Assembly (NCBI GenBank): GCA_027053375.1 | Contig: JALUJC010000103.1 | Coordinates: 1-12,883, forward strand | DNA length: 12,883 nucleotides | Reading direction: 5' to 3' | From: Caldifarciminota bacterium | Lineage (GTDB): Bacteria; Hydrothermota; Hydrothermia; S141-80 | Shown: in pieces, positions 1-6,900 of the stretch | Layout: the number at the start of each line of letters is the position of its first letter | How positions within the stretch are numbered: position 1 is the first letter of the stretch | The notes under the pieces: model-generated | Told to the model about the DNA's origin: nothing | Seen by the model: the letters and a program-made list of their open reading frames with translations, nothing else | The model's database searches: none | Made by a program: the position numbers and the translations under genes

Positions 1-410
1 GTGGATGCACCCATCTCGCGCGACCCGGAATCCTGGTGCATCCCGAATTCATTCCTCCGGAACAGGTCCCGGTCTATTTTGCCGCTTCGGATCTGGTACT
101 GGTTCCCCAGCGCCACAGCATGACCTCCGGTATTCTCTCCACCGCAATGGGATACGCCCGACCGGTGGTGGCAGTGCACACAGGGTGCAACCCCTTCGCC
201 AGGAAAAGTCCCGGGGTGTTCCTGGTGTCCGAAACAACGCCCACGGCCTATCGGCACATGCTGGATCATGTGCTCCAGATGGACCGCCCACAGCTGAACA
301 TGCTGGGTACAGCCAATCAGAGATTTATCGAGGCATGGACCTGGGATACGTTTGCCCGGGCCACCGATCAGCTCTACCATGAGGTGTTGACAGGAGGATC
401 ACCGAGATGA
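1..410 (+). CDS. GT4-like glycosyltransferase, C-terminal part (5' truncated by window edge)
   Basis: This is the last ~135 residues of a protein whose reading frame is already open at the left edge (first full codon at base 3), so the true start lies outside the window. A GTG at 36 is internal and should not be taken as the start. The visible part looks like the C-terminal Rossmann lobe of a GT-B glycosyltransferase (GT4 type). A 'PPEQVPVYFAASDLVLVP' stretch is followed by 'TSGILSTAMGYARPVVAV', the usual nucleotide-sugar-binding region where a donor-contacting Ser/Gly pair precedes a helix and a 'PVVA' strand. It ends with a helical tail (WTWDTFARATDQLYHEVL) typical of the family. Its stop overlaps the next start as ATGA at 407-410, so the two glycosyltransferases are translationally coupled. 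They probably act in one glycan or glycolipid pathway. Acceptor and sugar cannot be read from the sequence. Confidence 0.8.
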   Translation, partial: GCTHLARPGILVHPEFIPPEQVPVYFAASDLVLVPQRHSMTSGILSTAMGYARPVVAVHTGCNPFARKSPGVFLVSETTPTAYRHMLDHVLQMDRPQLNMLGTANQRFIEAWTWDTFARATDQLYHEVLTGGSPR

Positions 411-1627
411 GCCATCTCCCGCTCCTTGTGGACCTCACCCCTTACGCCACCAACCCGAACCCAACCGGGATCGGCGTATACAGTCTGAATCTGATGTACC
501 ATCTCCTTCGTCTTGCACCGGATCTCCATCCCCGACCTGCCGTATCCCTCTCCAGAATTCTTTCGTTAAAGAAATACCGCCGTATGCGTGCAGCACTGGC
601 GGAGGGGCTGGGTTACCATGGTAAAATTGCTCTGTTTACCGATAAACAGGTGGGTTCATGGCGCCTGTCCCACTATCCTCCCTTCCGGGTGTTTCATGCC
701 ACAGACAAATTTTTTCCGCCCCCCGGCTCCGGACCCAGGGTGCTCACCCTTCATGACCTCTATGTGTTTCATGAAGACACCGGGTTCCCACATGTCTTCC
801 ATGAGAAAAAACAGGCCCAGCTCCGTGCAATGATCGCGTCAAAGCCGGAAGCCGTGGTGTTTTCCTCCCACGCCACACAGAAAGACTACCACCGTTTCTT
901 TGACTACCGTCCCCCCGTATCCCGGGTTATCCACCCCACCGCCGCCATGGAATATGTCCAGCACTACCTGCAGTATCACGCAGAGGGAGAGGAAACCACC
1001 CCACACGTGCCGGATCCCTGGCCCCAGATTCTCGGACATTCCCTGCCTGCGTATATGCTGTTCATTGTGGGCGGTGGCACAGGTAAATTGAAAAACATTG
1101 CACGGGTCCTGCAGGCGGTACATCGGATCCGCACCCTTTTGCAAGAAACGGGGATGCGGCTTGTGATTCTGGGGTCCAAAGACCGCGCGCATTTTCTTGC
1201 GCATCTGGAACGCATTGGTGCACGCGCCCCGTTTGACCAGATTCAGGATAGGGTGCTGCTGGCTCCCTATATCCCCCGGTCGCTCATGCCCATGGTTTAT
1301 GCCCACGCACGCTTCTTGATTCAGCCATCCCTCCGGGAAGGATTCGGTCTTCCCGTCCTGGAAGCCATGATGTGTGGAACCCCTTCCATCGTTTCCAGGG
1401 GGACTTCGTTACCTGAGATCACAGGGGATGCAGGGATTCAGATTGATCCTCTCCAGGTGGAAGAACTGGAGGAAGCCCTTGTTCGTCTGATCCGGGATGC
1501 TGCTTTACGTGCGGATCTGTCTCGTAAGGGGCTCAGGCGTGTTCCTGCGTTCCTCCCGGAGGCTTTTGTGCAGCGCCTTCGTGAACTGTACCGTTCCCTG
1601 ACCGAGCAGGAGAAGGTTCCCTCCTGA
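407..1627 (+). CDS. GT4-family glycosyltransferase
   Basis: This is a complete 406-residue GT-B retaining glycosyltransferase, a normal length for GT4. The N-terminal lobe has the glycine-rich acceptor loop 'NPTGIGVYS' (residues 18-26) and a 'LTLHDLYVF' segment (113-121) with His116-Asp117. The C-terminal lobe starts near residue 215 with 'YMLFIVGGG' and a basic 'KLKN' (227-230), as expected for diphosphate binding. It carries the E-x7-E motif 'EGFGLPVLE' (Glu311 and Glu319), followed by 'CGTPSIVS' and 'SLPEITGDAG'. It likely transfers a sugar from a nucleotide-activated donor to a cell-surface glycan or lipid in the cytoplasm or at the inner membrane face; no transmembrane segment is evident. 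Its ATG lies inside the stop of the upstream glycosyltransferase gene (ATGA). Its last 95 nt are also read on the other strand as the tail of thiI, so there is no room for a terminator between the convergent genes. The specific sugar is unknown. Confidence 0.88.
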   Translation: MSHLPLLVDLTPYATNPNPTGIGVYSLNLMYHLLRLAPDLHPRPAVSLSRILSLKKYRRMRAALAEGLGYHGKIALFTDKQVGSWRLSHYPPFRVFHATDKFFPPPGSGPRVLTLHDLYVFHEDTGFPHVFHEKKQAQLRAMIASKPEAVVFSSHATQKDYHRFFDYRPPVSRVIHPTAAMEYVQHYLQYHAEGEETTPHVPDPWPQILGHSLPAYMLFIVGGGTGKLKNIARVLQAVHRIRTLLQETGMRLVILGSKDRAHFLAHLERIGARAPFDQIQDRVLLAPYIPRSLMPMVYAHARFLIQPSLREGFGLPVLEAMMCGTPSIVSRGTSLPEITGDAGIQIDPLQVEELEEALVRLIRDAALRADLSRKGLRRVPAFLPEAFVQRLRELYRSLTEQEKVPS

Positions 1628-3053
1628 GCAACCGACGGGCACCGCCTCGCAACGCATAGGCCTCCACGCCCCGCTCCCGAAGGGTCCATGCCACATCCGC
1701 ACCGAGCTGTCCCCTCTCGCATATCAGGAGGTACCGTTTACCCTGAGGGAGCTTCACCGTTCCCTGGACCAGCTGGGCAGGCTGCATGCGCCGGGCAGGT
1801 TGGGGAAGCGGAGGTGCCCCTTCCGGACGGAGGTCAATCCACACCATGTCCGGTGCTGGATGATCCACACTCACACGGAGCTGATGGATTTCCAGGGGAT
1901 CGATCTCATGAAGATTTCGTAACTCTGCTTGCTCCAGCAGCTGCACCACCCAGGTCTCCATGTCAAGTGTCTTTTCCCAGAGACGAACCCTGTCAGGTGA
2001 GGGACGGGTCACAGGGTGTGCAGGGGTGATGGCACAGTATTCTTCCACGTGGCGGGAGATCACTTCCGTTCCCACCCGACGGGCCTCCTGGATAATTCGC
2101 TCCTTGTCCTCGGTAAGCAGAGGGCGAAGAACAGGGAGATCCACGCCCTGCTCAATGGCTTTCAGGCTGGAAAGCGTCTGACTGGAAACCTGCCCCAGTG
2201 CCTCCCCGGTCACGGCGGCGGCATAACCCTCCCGTCGCGCAAGTGCCTCCGCCAGCCGATAGAACACCCGCTTCAACATCACATTCCAGTACGCCGGTTT
2301 CACGCGCTCCTGAATCCGCCGAACCACGGCTTCCCCGGGCACAACCCACAGCCTGGGACGATCTCCGAAGATCCAGGTGTGGTACAGATGGTTCAGCACT
2401 TCCAGCACCGGGGCCAGGTGCACACATCCCCCCAGCGCGACAAAAAGAAAATCCAGAGGGACACCCTTCCGAAGCATGCGCCAGGCCGCCACCGGAGAAT
2501 CATATCCCCCGGAAATCAGGGCAAGCGCCCGGGGTTCCACACCCAGGGGGAGTCCCCCTGGCGCCTCGGATCGCTCCAGATAAAACCATACCTCATCCTG
2601 CCGAAGATCCAACCGGCAGGTCACATCTGGATGTTCCAGGTCAACCCGGCCACCCAGCTGGACAAGACGTGCCCCGAGCGTACGCTCCAGTTCACGCGTG
2701 GAGATGGGCACTTCCCGTGTGCGACGTGCCCTCACCGCAAAGGTTCGTCCCTGAACATGCGGGCGAAAATAGGATTCGGCCGTGAGAACCAGCGTCTCCC
2801 TGTCCGGAAGCGGACAACGGTAGATTCTGGAAAAAGAGCGCAACCCGAAAAGATGCGACAGCACGGTTTCGGTTTTTTCGGGATGGGTCGTTTCAAGAAT
2901 CAAACGATCCCATCGCTGGTGCAGGGTGTAGGGTATGTCGTTTCGGGCCATGGCATCCTGGAGGTTGGATAGCAACCTGCGGATCATCCGGTCCCGAACC
3001 CTCCGGGATTTGAGCACCAGTTCCCCGTAACGCAGGAGATATTCAGTCTTCAT
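1533..3053 (-). CDS. thiI: tRNA uracil 4-sulfurtransferase ThiI with C-terminal rhodanese-like domain
   Basis: ThiI adenylates U8 of tRNA and inserts sulfur received as a persulfide from a cysteine desulfurase, making 4-thiouridine; in some bacteria it also supplies sulfur for thiamine. The 506 residues show an N-terminal ferredoxin-like part (YLLRYGELVLKS, 5-16), a THUMP domain (about 55-165) and a PP-loop ATPase with 'SGGYDSPVA' (181-189). They also show the family signature 'LGQVSSQTLSSL' (286-297) and 'EYCAITPAHPVTRP', whose Cys340 corresponds to E. coli Cys344. A rhodanese-like segment follows (about 400-477) with 'VWIDLRP' and 'LLICERG'; Cys445 corresponds to catalytic E. coli Cys456. 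Full rhodanese-bearing ThiI is the enterobacterial type; many Gram-positive ThiI proteins lack this domain. Its ATG overlaps the HARP stop by 11 nt, indicating coupling. The last 31 residues lie beyond the rhodanese fold in the overlap with the opposing glycosyltransferase gene and look like read-through tail. Confidence 0.95.
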   Translation of the reverse strand: MKTEYLLRYGELVLKSRRVRDRMIRRLLSNLQDAMARNDIPYTLHQRWDRLILETTHPEKTETVLSHLFGLRSFSRIYRCPLPDRETLVLTAESYFRPHVQGRTFAVRARRTREVPISTRELERTLGARLVQLGGRVDLEHPDVTCRLDLRQDEVWFYLERSEAPGGLPLGVEPRALALISGGYDSPVAAWRMLRKGVPLDFLFVALGGCVHLAPVLEVLNHLYHTWIFGDRPRLWVVPGEAVVRRIQERVKPAYWNVMLKRVFYRLAEALARREGYAAAVTGEALGQVSSQTLSSLKAIEQGVDLPVLRPLLTEDKERIIQEARRVGTEVISRHVEEYCAITPAHPVTRPSPDRVRLWEKTLDMETWVVQLLEQAELRNLHEIDPLEIHQLRVSVDHPAPDMVWIDLRPEGAPPLPQPARRMQPAQLVQGTVKLPQGKRYLLICERGQLGADVAWTLRERGVEAYALRGGARRLLRREPSPARSGNGTVHEGAAQKPPGGTQEHA

Positions 3054-3660
3054 GCTGGCGCATCAAAAGCTCCACAAACGCCTCGGGATGGACCATGCGA
3101 ACCCCCAGTCGCTCCGCCCAGCGCATAATTCCCTGGTCTGAGGTCAACAGGGCGGCGTCCAGTTCCATGGCGAGGAGAATCAGATCCACATCTTCCCGGG
3201 AGTCAATGATGCCCTCCCGGAGTGCGCGTCGGTACCGATTCCGAAGGGCATTCAGCGTTGCCGCCACATCCTGATCCTGGGTGGAACGCACCGCCTCTTC
3301 CGCTACACGCAATCCACGGTTGATGCGTTCCCGAATCTCATCAATCAGCTCGTACAGAAGAAAACCGGGGACAACGATTTGAAAACGACGGGGGGGTCGC
3401 AACCGGAGAATCAGCTCGGTGTCCCGGGGAAGAGCCGACACATCCAGGAAATGGGTGAGTTCCTCAAACACAGAAGGTGGCATAAAGAACTGCACACGAT
3501 CCTGCAGCGCCCGCGCCCGTTCCACAAAGGTCCGGAATGCAGCCTGGGTACTCTCGCCCAGGCTCTCCCGCGTCTGGGGATTGGTGAAGAAACTGGTGTC
3601 CACCACCACCGCTTCAGGTCGAAGCAGGGGGGTCGGCTCCTGGGTCGTGGGCTCGGCCAT
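3043..3660 (-). CDS. RNA-free ribonuclease P of the HARP family (PIN domain; UPF0278 / MJ0950-type)
   Basis: The protein is predicted to remove 5' leaders from precursor tRNAs without an RNA subunit, like Aquifex Aq_880. The 205 residues give a PIN-fold nuclease: 'VVDTSFFTNP' (19-28) holds Asp21, and 'DSREDVDLILLA' (153-164) holds Asp153 and Asp157, followed by Asp175 in 'TSDQGIMRWA'. This spacing (Asp, Asp+4, +18) matches, as I recall, the essential Asp7/138/142/160 of Aq_880. Between them lies the charged helical hairpin typical of HARP (about 105-150, 'ELIDEIRERINRGLRVAEE' then 'LRNRYRRALREGIIDS'), the part implicated in oligomerisation and pre-tRNA binding. I chose the ATG at 3660 because AGGAG lies 7 nt upstream; a TTG at 3675 would add five residues but has no such site. 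The N-terminus is about 14 residues longer than Aq_880. The older family name is 'RNA ligase partner protein', because homologues co-occur with a Pab1020-type RNA ligase. It sits between a small ORF and thiI. Confidence 0.88.
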   Translation of the reverse strand: MAEPTTQEPTPLLRPEAVVVDTSFFTNPQTRESLGESTQAAFRTFVERARALQDRVQFFMPPSVFEELTHFLDVSALPRDTELILRLRPPRRFQIVVPGFLLYELIDEIRERINRGLRVAEEAVRSTQDQDVAATLNALRNRYRRALREGIIDSREDVDLILLAMELDAALLTSDQGIMRWAERLGVRMVHPEAFVELLMRQHED

Positions 3661-3967
3661 CTTCCATCTCCTCAATGTCCTGGATCAACCGACGCAGTTC
3701 TCGCCGATCCTCCAGGATTTCGGTCAGCAAAGTATACCAGTCCGCCCTGGAAAAGAACGTCTCAATGAGCGGGCTGAAAAAGATCAGCACCTGTGACGAA
3801 AGAAAGGAGATCGGCTGAATGCTCTCCAGGATCAGCAGGGCGGGAACGGTGAGCCGCTTTTCCACGATTTTCCGCGCCAGCGCCCTCCGGAAGCGTGTCC
3901 TCTCCTCCGGAGAGAGGCCCGGGGGCGGAGGCAGGGCGCGCACCGTTCCCGCCCCCCGTTCAGGCAA
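3614..3967 (-). CDS. Small uncharacterised protein between rpoC and HARP
   Basis: I do not recognise a named function. The product is 117 residues from a TTG at 3967 (8 nt inside the end of rpoC), or 109 from a GTG at 3943; neither start has a convincing ribosome binding site at good spacing, so the start is uncertain. After a Pro-rich, Arg-rich leader (1-30) comes a helix 'RRALARKIVEKRLTVPALL' and a hydrophobic stretch (about 41-72). That stretch is interrupted by Glu48 and contains 'LESIQPISFLSSQVLIFFSP', which suggests a buried or membrane-surface amphipathic segment rather than a clean transmembrane helix. A charged C-terminal helix 'EILEDRRELRRLIQDIEEME' follows. The pattern LES-x-x-P-[IL]-S-F-[IL]-x-SQ ... 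LEDR-x-x-x-x-RLI resembles small conserved hypothetical proteins I associate with Chloroflexota; that is memory, not a search. The ordered motif, codon use and overlaps on both sides argue for a real gene. The last ~15 residues overlap the HARP start and look non-conserved. Confidence 0.7.
   Translation of the reverse strand: MPERGAGTVRALPPPPGLSPEERTRFRRALARKIVEKRLTVPALLILESIQPISFLSSQVLIFFSPLIETFFSRADWYTLLTEILEDRRELRRLIQDIEEMEDGRAHDPGADPPAST
3668..3672 (-). promoter_or_regulatory. Shine-Dalgarno site that fixes the HARP start
   Basis: Read on the minus strand this is AGGAG, 7 nt before the ATG whose first base is 3660. It lies inside the 3' end of the upstream small ORF. Its spacing favours ATG 3660 over the in-frame TTG at 3675, which it would partly overlap. 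Confidence 0.7.
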
Positions 3968-6900
3968 CCTCTTTCTCGTCTTCGCTCAGCGGTGTGACCT
4001 GGACAGGCTCTTCTTTGACCACTTCCTCAATGGGGGCTTCCACCTCCATGGTCCGGAATTTCGGAAACCCTGTTCCTGCCGGGATCAGACTGCCGATAAT
4101 CACGTTCTCCTTCAGTCCTTTCAGGGGATCCACTTTCCCGGCGATGGCTGCCTGAGAAAGCACCTTGGTGGTCTCCTGGAAAGACGCCGCCGCGATGAAA
4201 CTATCGGTGGTCAGCGAGGCACGGGTGAGCCCCAGGAGAACCGGGCGAAAACGTGCAGGCTTTCCGCGCTTGCGCACCACTTCCTGATTTTTCTCCCGGA
4301 CCTCCGCCTGATCCACAATATCCCCCTGAATGAAGGGGGTGTCTCCCGGGTCCTCAATTCGGACGCGACGGAGCATCTGGCGAACGATGACCTCAATGTG
4401 TTTGTCATTGATGGACACCCCGGACATCCGATAGACCTGCTGGATCTGATCCAGGAGAAACTCCTGCACAAACTCCCGCCCCTTAATCCTGAGCAGGTCG
4501 TTTGGATCCACCGGGCCCACCGTGATGGGGGTGCCGGCTTCAATGTAGTCCCCATCGGCCACCAGGAGATAACGGCCAAAGGGGATCCGGTAGTCCTTCT
4601 TCCGCTTGGGACCCTGGATACGGACCAGATAGGCATGCTTCTCCTGATCCAGCGTGATGGACACCCGCCCCGTGATCTCTGCCACAATGGCTTTCCGCCG
4701 CGGGGAACGTGCCTCAAACAGTTCCTCCACCCGGGGCAGCCCACCGGTAATATCCCGGGTCTGGCTGATTTCCCTGGGAAGACGTGCCAGAATCTCGCCG
4801 GGACGCACCTCGGCCCCCTCCTCCACCACAAGCCGCGCCTGGTGGACCAGCGGGATCTGTTCCTTCACCTCACCCGTCGTCGGATCCACAATCTTGATCA
4901 TGGGATGGTGACGACGCTGGCGATCCACCTCCACAACCTTCTCGATTTTTCCGGCCTCCACGGACTCCTTGAGGGTGATTCCCTCCACCAGCCCCTCAAA
5001 GACTACCTTCCCCGGCTGGGTGGCAATCATGGGCAGGGCATAGGCTTCCCATTCTGCAAGCAACTCCCCTTTCTTCACCTTCTGCCCGTCTTCCACCATA
5101 AGGAATGCGCCGTGGGGAAGATCAAAGGTCCGGCGGCGATCGCCGCTGGAGATCACCAGCCTGCCCTGTTTGGAGACCACGATCCGACCACCTTCGGAAC
5201 GCTGAATTGCCTGCACGTTCTCAAAGGACACCGTTCCATCAAAGGGCGCACGGATCACGGGTTCCTGCGTCATCCGTTCTGCGGCACCCCCTGTGTGAAA
5301 GGTCCGGAGGGTAAGCTGGGTCCCTGGTTCACCGATGGACTGCGCTGCAATCACACCCACCGCTTCACCGGTTTCCACCATCCGTCCTGTGGCCAGATTC
5401 CAGCCATAGCACTTGGCACAGACGCCGTGCCGGGCTTCACAGTACAGCACGGAGCGCACTTCCACCTCGTCAATACCCGCGTCCACGATCTTCTGGGCCA
5501 GTTCAGGGGTAATGGCTTCACCCTCCCGAACGATCACCTCCCCGGTGTCCGGATGGACCACATCCGTCACCGCCACGCGCCCCATAATCCGTTCATCCAG
5601 GGGCTCCACCACGGTTTCCCCTTCGCGAAGAGAAGTGATTTTCCGGCCACGGAGGGTACCGCAATCGTCACAGGTCACCACCACTTCCTGGGCCACATCC
5701 ACCAGGCGTCGGGTGAGATAGCCGGCGTCTGCCGTTTTGAGTGCCGTATCCGACAGCCCTTTCCGTGCACCGTGGGTGGAGATGAAATACTCCAGCACCG
5801 AAAGGCCTTCCTTGAAGTTGGAGATGATGGGCGTCTCAATAAAATCTCCAAGCTCGTTCTTGGATCGGGTCGGTCGTGCCATCAACCCGCGCATCCCCAC
5901 CACCTGACGGACCTGGTCTTCATTCCCCCGGGCCCCGGAATGCACCATCATGAAAATCGGGTTGAATCCGCCCATGGATTCTTCAAGCGCCTTCATCATG
6001 GCGCGTTTCACAGCATCGGTGGTACGGGTCCAGACGTCCAGAATCTTCTGGTACCGCTCCGCGCGGGAGATCATTCCATTGCGGAAATTCTTCTCAATTT
6101 TTTCCACCGCCCGGATGGCCTTCTGGATCATCTCCGGTTTTTCCGCAGGAACCACCATGTCATCCATCCCGAACGTGAGGCCCGAGCGGGTGGCATTCCG
6201 GAATCCGATGTCCTTCATCTTCTCCAGAAACTCTGCCGTGGCACGCAGACCCAGGCGACGGAAGATCCGGGTAACCAGCTCGGAGATGTCCTTTTTCCGA
6301 AATTCGTAGTTGTGATAGCCCAGTTCCTTCGGAAACATCTGGTTGAAAAACACCCTTCCAGGCGTGGTTTCGATCCAGCCAGACGCAGGCATGGGGGCTT
6401 CCCGGGTCCGGGAAGTATAGAGGAGCTTCCGCTCCTGGAAAAAGGGAAGCTGTGCGGGGAGCCGGATGGGTGTGTGGTAGGTCACATACCCGTGTTCATG
6501 AGCCAGATAGAGATCTTCCAGCGAATAAAAAGTTCTGGGCTCTGCTCCTTCCTGATCGCGGACCTTGGTCATCCAGTTGATCCCGATCACCATGTCCTGG
6601 CTTGCGGAAGCCAGCGGACGCCCGTGCGCCGGAGAGATAATGTTGTGGGGGGAGAGAATGAACATGTAGGATTCCAGCTGCGCTTCCGGAAGAATCGGAA
6701 CAAACACCGCCATCTGGTCACCGTCAAAGTCCGCGTTGTAGGCGTTGCAGACCAGCGGATGGATCTGAATGGCTTTCCCTTCAACCAGAACCGGTTCAAA
6801 AGCCTGAATGGATGGACGGTGCAGCGTGGGGGCACGGTTCAGCAACACAGGATGGTTCTTTGTGACTTCCTCCAGGATGGCCCAGATCTTCTCGTTCCGT

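Noticed and set aside
1500..1660. Terminator between the convergent glycosyltransferase and thiI genes
   Set aside because: The genes overlap by 95 nt, and I saw no hairpin followed by a T-run on either strand near the two stops.
2543..2561. Perfect inverted repeat with 8-bp arms and a 3-nt centre
   Set aside because: It lies inside the thiI coding frame, where it encodes the linker PGGLPLG before the PP-loop domain. It has no T-run and is far from any gene boundary, so codon choice for Gly/Pro/Leu is a sufficient explanation.
2016..2972. 318-codon plus-strand open frame opposite thiI
   Set aside because: It is antisense to conserved ThiI motifs (PP-loop and THUMP) and has low-complexity, basic composition with no family resemblance.
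3043..3675. HARP as a VapC-type toxin of a toxin-antitoxin pair with the small upstream ORF
   Set aside because: PIN domain plus small overlapping upstream ORF invites this reading. However, VapC toxins are about 130 residues and lack the long charged helical hairpin, and the upstream product does not look like an antitoxin with a DNA-binding domain. The HARP motifs fit throughout.
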